The position numbers and the translations under genes are program-made. Positions 60,967 through 64,000 of a stretch of DNA of 64,000 nucleotides are shown one piece after another. A model generated the notes under the pieces. It was not told where the DNA came from. It made no database searches and saw nothing but the letters and a program-made list of their open reading frames with translations. The stretch is from Achromobacter aegrifaciens (lineage in GTDB: Bacteria; Pseudomonadota; Gammaproteobacteria; Burkholderiales; Burkholderiaceae_B), in NCBI RefSeq assembly GCF_902859735.1, contig NZ_CADIJY010000002.1:434001-498000 (forward strand), written 5' to 3'. Numbering within the stretch: position 1 is the first letter of the stretch; each line of letters opens with the position of its first letter.

Positions 60967-61155
60967 AATGCCGCCGATAGTATCGGTTTGATTGGCATCA
61001 AAACTGGAACGCTGCAGTCAGTTCCGGCGGACTAGCGCGGTATTGCATCCTTTCCTATCCTTCTTCCGTGCCGTTGCTGTCAGCGCGTTTTAAGCTGACG
61101 GGCTGACGGAATGCGCGTCCCGGCTCCTCCGGACGCCGAACATACCGAGAATCGA

Positions 61156-61746
61156 ATGAAGCACACCTACGCAGCATTTCTGGCCGCCTCGCTGCTGGCC
61201 TTGGGCAGCCTGCCGGCGCACGCCGCGCCCGTGGATTACCAGATCGACCCGGAACACACGGAAGTCGTGGTGACCTGGGACCACCTGGGTTTCTCCAAGC
61301 CCACCGCGCATGCCGGGGCCGTGACGGGCGTGATCCGCTACGACGCCGCGCAGCCTGCAAAGTCGGCCGTCGACCTGCGCGTGCCGGTGGCGCGCCTGAC
61401 GTCGCACGTACCCAAGCTGGACGAAATGCTGCAAGGCGCCGAGTTCTTCCAGGCGGCCAAGTACCCGGACATCCAGTTCAAGAGCACCTCGGTCACCGAC
61501 CACGGCAACGGCAATCTCAGCATCAGTGGCGTCCTGCGCATCAAGAACATCGAAAAACCGGTGGTGCTGCAGGCGCGCCAGAACAAGCAAGGCATCCATC
61601 CCATGGCGCAGCGTCCGGCCATCGGCTTTGACGCCATGACGGTGGTCAAGCGCAGCGATTTCGGCGTGGACGCGTTTGCGCCCGGCGTGAGCGACGAAGT
61701 GCAACTTCGCATCACGGTCGAGGCCGTGGCTGACGCCGCACGTTGA
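61156..61746 (+). CDS. YceI family periplasmic protein
   Basis: A 196-residue protein. The ATG at 61156 gives a signal peptide (MKHTYAAFLAASLLALGSL, cleavage near AHAA). The rest is the YceI lipocalin-like barrel: VDYQIDPEHTEVVVTWDHLGFS, VDLRVPVARLTSHVPKLDEM, FFQAAKYPDIQFKSTSV and AIGFDAMTVVKRSDFGVDAF. YceI proteins bind isoprenoid or quinone lipids in the periplasm; stress roles are reported. Stands alone; the membrane-protein gene that follows is convergent. Confidence 0.9.
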   Translation: MKHTYAAFLAASLLALGSLPAHAAPVDYQIDPEHTEVVVTWDHLGFSKPTAHAGAVTGVIRYDAAQPAKSAVDLRVPVARLTSHVPKLDEMLQGAEFFQAAKYPDIQFKSTSVTDHGNGNLSISGVLRIKNIEKPVVLQARQNKQGIHPMAQRPAIGFDAMTVVKRSDFGVDAFAPGVSDEVQLRITVEAVADAAR

Positions 61747-61789
61747 TTTTCCGGGCGCTGCGATCGCCGCACGCGCAAGGCCCTGGCTC

Positions 61790-62278
61790 CTAAGACAGGA
61801 ACCCGATCCAGCGCCCCGCCACCAGGCAAGCCAGCCATAAAAACAGCGAAGCGCCTGCGCGCACGCGCATGGCGCCCGTCGCACTGCCCTGATCCCGCAC
61901 CGTCTGCCAGGCCAGGCTGCGCCGTGCAAGCACGGCATTGATCGCACCCGCGGCCAGCAGGCCCATCTTGATCCCGAACGCGGGATTCGCCAGGTACTCC
62001 AGCGGCTGGACGCTGAAAAGCATGGCGCCCGTCAACGCCGCCAGCGCCAGGCCCGCTGCCGCAGTCCGCGCCAACGCCGGCGCCAGCACAGCCAGCGGTC
62101 CGGGCTTGAGCCACCCCAGGAGGCGCAGGTCCAGCGGAACGATGGAGCCTATGAGCAGGCCGATGGCGCCGATATGGGCGGCGTTCACCAGCAGATACAG
62201 CGTGCTCCACCGCCGCAGCCAGATCGACGGCGGCAGGGTCTGAAGCTGTTCCAGCGCAAGACGCAGCAGCTCAGGCAT
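61790..62278 (-). CDS. Small membrane protein (DUF2214/DUF6644-like)
   Basis: A 162-residue inner-membrane protein with four hydrophobic segments (LLVNAAHIGAIGLLIGSIVP; LARTAAAGLALAALTGAMLF; GIKMGLLAAGAINAVLA; ASLFLWLACLVAGRWIGFL). The ATG at 62278 is 11 bases after the end of the DUF6152-like gene on the same strand. His in NAAHIGAIG recalls the haem-like His of CopD/DUF2214 types. Function unknown; it and the upstream secreted protein are often neighbours, as here. Confidence 0.65.
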   Translation of the reverse strand: MPELLRLALEQLQTLPPSIWLRRWSTLYLLVNAAHIGAIGLLIGSIVPLDLRLLGWLKPGPLAVLAPALARTAAAGLALAALTGAMLFSVQPLEYLANPAFGIKMGLLAAGAINAVLARRSLAWQTVRDQGSATGAMRVRAGASLFLWLACLVAGRWIGFLS

Positions 62279-62289
62279 GGCCCGGCCGG

Positions 62290-62676
62290 TCAGGGCTTCT
62301 TGATGCGGCTGGGATAGATGTCGTAGGTCTTGCCGCCTACCTTGATCTGGACGGCTTTCATGCGCTTGGCGTCCGACTCGCGGTCGCGGTTGCCGACGGC
62401 GACGATGGCATCGCCCGGTTTGGCCGAACCTTCGACGAATCCGGCGTCCTTGGTCTGGGTGGGATTGCCCAGCTCCACGCGCCAGACGCCGTCGTCGGCG
62501 CGTACGTCCAGCCAGGGATGCGGGGGCGCGATCTGCACTTGCTGGACCGTGCCTTGCAACGTCATCTGTTCGGATTCGGCCCACGACCAGCCGTGGTGGG
62601 CCATCGCGGCGGGCGCCAGGCCCATCAGTCCGGAAAGCGCCAGCGCTGCCGTGGCGACGCGTATGGATAGCTTCAT
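62290..62676 (-). CDS. Secreted protein, DUF6152-like
   Basis: A 128-residue protein. The ATG at 62676 follows AGGAG by six bases. The signal peptide ends near AAMAHHGW, leaving a mature N-terminus with His-His, a possible copper site. The block WAESEQMTLQGTVQQVQIAPPHPW and VNGNPTQ-like stretch (WRVELGNPTQTKDAGF) are typical of DUF6152, a beta-barrel of unknown function. It forms an operon with the downstream membrane protein. Confidence 0.75.
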   Translation of the reverse strand: MKLSIRVATAALALSGLMGLAPAAMAHHGWSWAESEQMTLQGTVQQVQIAPPHPWLDVRADDGVWRVELGNPTQTKDAGFVEGSAKPGDAIVAVGNRDRESDAKRMKAVQIKVGGKTYDIYPSRIKKP

Positions 62677-63048
62677 GTCGCTGCTCCTGAATTGCGGTTT
62701 GGCTCCCCTTCCTTTGCGGCGGCCGCTCGTGTGGCGCGCGTCCGGCGCAATCAGCATAACGCGGGAGGCGTTGCATATCGAGCTTGATTCAATGATGAGA
62801 AATTACTTTAAATAAAGAACCTTAAATATGAAATTAAAGTCATATTAATCAATGAATTAGAAAACTATTCTAAGAACTTGGATGATGCTGAATCTATGCT
62901 GAATTCGAGAAATCATCGATTCTCACGGGAAAACCCGGAGAAACTTTCCCGCACGGAATACGGTCGCAAATTGTTCAGGTGATTGTCAGGCACCGTCCCC
63001 AAATGGCGCCGTCTGCACGCGCCCGCCGCGCCCAACCGAGAGCATCCG
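62677..63048. promoter_or_regulatory. AT-rich divergent promoter region
   Basis: About 370 bases between the DUF6152-like gene (minus) and the APC permease (plus). The part at about 62780-62935 is strikingly AT-rich (for example TTACTTTAAATAAAG, AAATTAAAGTCATATTAATC) against the GC-rich surroundings. It may carry strong promoters or bind a xenogeneic silencer. I see no gene in it. Confidence 0.5.
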
Positions 63049-64000
63049 ATGACACAGCCCACCCTGCGTTCGCCCGCGAATCCGGCCCTGTTGCTCCAGC
63101 CGCGCGCGCCGGCCGGCTTGTCGGTGATGGATGCCACCATGGTGCTGGTGGGCGTGGTGATCGGGATCGGCATTTTCGGCTTTCCGCCGCTGGTGGCGCA
63201 GCACGCGAGTTCCGAGGCGATGTACATCGCCTTGTGGTGCGCGGGCGGCCTGGTGATGCTGGTCGGCGCGCTTTGCTACGGCGAGCTGGGCTCGGCCTAT
63301 CCCGGCGCGGGCGGCGAATACCTGTACCTGACACGGGCCTGGGGCCGGCAGGTGGGACTGATGTTCGCCTGGGCGCGTTGCTCTGTCATCCAGACGGGCG
63401 CCATCGCCGTGGTCGCCTATATCTATGGCGATTACGCGCAACGGCTCGCGCCCCTTGGTCCGTACGGCCCCGCCCTGCACGCGGCGATATCGGTGGTGGC
63501 GCTGACCGCCTTGAACGTGGCGGGCACGCGCTATTCCAAGCGGTTGCAATGGGTGTTCACTGCGCTGACGGTGGCGGCCTTGGCGGCGGTGCTGATCGCC
63601 AGCCTGGCCGCCGCGGGAGACAGCCCGCTGCGCAGCGCTGCCGAACCGGGGCCTTTGACCGGCAATACCGCGGGTCTGCTGGGCATGGGCATGGTGTTCG
63701 TGCTGCTGACTTATGGCGGCTGGAACGAAGCCGCCTATCTCAGCGGCGAGCTGCGCGACCCGGGCCGCAACATGAGCCGGGTGCTGCTGATCGGCACGCT
63801 GCTGGTGACGGGCGCGTACGTGCTGACCAACCTGGCGCTGCTGGAGATCTTCGGCCTGCAGGGGCTGCGCGATACGCCGGCGCTGGGGGCGGACGTGATG
63901 CAGCTGGCGGCCGGCCCCTACGCTGCAGCCCTGCTCAGCCTGACGATCTGCGCCACGGCGCTCAGCACCATCAACGGCACCATCATCACCGGCGCGCGGG
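63049..64000 (+). CDS. APC-family amino acid permease, partial at window end
   Basis: The first 317 residues of an amino acid/polyamine/organocation carrier; the frame runs off the window without a stop. The ATG at 63049 has only a weak ribosome site (GAGAG). Membrane segment 1 holds the GVVIGIGIFGFPP block (about residues 34-46), where the unwound GxGIF-like turn binds substrate; later come VMLVGALCYGELGSAYPGAGG (about 71-91) and TYGGWNEAAYLSGELRDPGRN. It lies after an AT-rich promoter region. Substrate not assignable. Confidence 0.85.
   Translation, partial: MTQPTLRSPANPALLLQPRAPAGLSVMDATMVLVGVVIGIGIFGFPPLVAQHASSEAMYIALWCAGGLVMLVGALCYGELGSAYPGAGGEYLYLTRAWGRQVGLMFAWARCSVIQTGAIAVVAYIYGDYAQRLAPLGPYGPALHAAISVVALTALNVAGTRYSKRLQWVFTALTVAALAAVLIASLAAAGDSPLRSAAEPGPLTGNTAGLLGMGMVFVLLTYGGWNEAAYLSGELRDPGRNMSRVLLIGTLLVTGAYVLTNLALLEIFGLQGLRDTPALGADVMQLAAGPYAAALLSLTICATALSTINGTIITGAR

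Overview
The window is a GC-rich (roughly two-thirds G+C by eye), gene-dense chromosomal segment of a Gram-negative bacterium. Its mix of genes (MHS and ACS transporters, CaiB and MmgE/PrpD proteins, several FecI-FecR-TonB receptor sets, an arsR-MFS-arsH set and a dsbD-tlpA-dsbG locus) fits a betaproteobacterium of the Achromobacter/Bordetella group. That assignment is inference; there is no rRNA or other marker gene. I see no tRNA, rRNA, insertion sequence, integrase or CRISPR array.

Layout. 0-3 kb: an MHS-family transporter and two short-chain dehydrogenases in one operon. 3-9 kb: two small envelope proteins, a lipoprotein penicillin-acylase homologue, a methyltransferase and a sulfite dehydrogenase/cytochrome c pair (SorAB type). 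9-11 kb: a secreted Cys-rich protein and a lipoprotein, both of unknown function. 11-21 kb: two FecI-FecR-TonB receptor cassettes, one on each strand, separated by a twice-frameshifted secreted-protein gene and a small unknown gene. 21.4-22.6 kb: a decayed strip with a TonB-receptor C-terminal remnant and a broken MmgE/PrpD gene. 22.6-26.6 kb: a MetR-like regulator facing an MFS-methyltransferase-EamA run, the last with a His-rich tail. 26.7-33 kb: dsbD-tlpA-dsbG facing a two-component system, followed by an Imm11-like gene. 33-35.5 kb: arsR-MFS-arsH. 35.4-40.5 kb: a third cassette, fecI-fecR-fecA plus a PepSY membrane protein. 40.6-49.1 kb: a giant glycine-rich autotransporter, a small protein and a BamA/TamA-like outer-membrane protein. 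49.2-57.3 kb: a GntR-controlled catabolic locus (ACS transporter; AtzG-like and AtzE-like amidase pair, CoA transferase, enoyl-CoA hydratase, PuuE-like deacetylase, MmgE/PrpD). 57.4-60.1 kb: a copper TonB receptor and a DUF2946 protein. 60.3-64 kb: a glutathione S-transferase, YceI, a membrane protein, a DUF6152-like protein and the start of an APC permease that runs off the window.

How the genes work together. Metal handling dominates: three transducer-type TonB receptors with their own sigma/anti-sigma pairs, one copper receptor and an arsenic operon. Periplasmic redox chemistry (Dsb proteins, SorAB) is the second theme. The most promising little-described unit is the 49.2-57.3 kb catabolic locus, whose two divergent promoter regions share an identical 14-base AT-rich element. 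Next are the autotransporter locus, with a 15-base direct repeat two helical turns apart in its upstream region, and the MetR/methyltransferase/His-tailed EamA locus.
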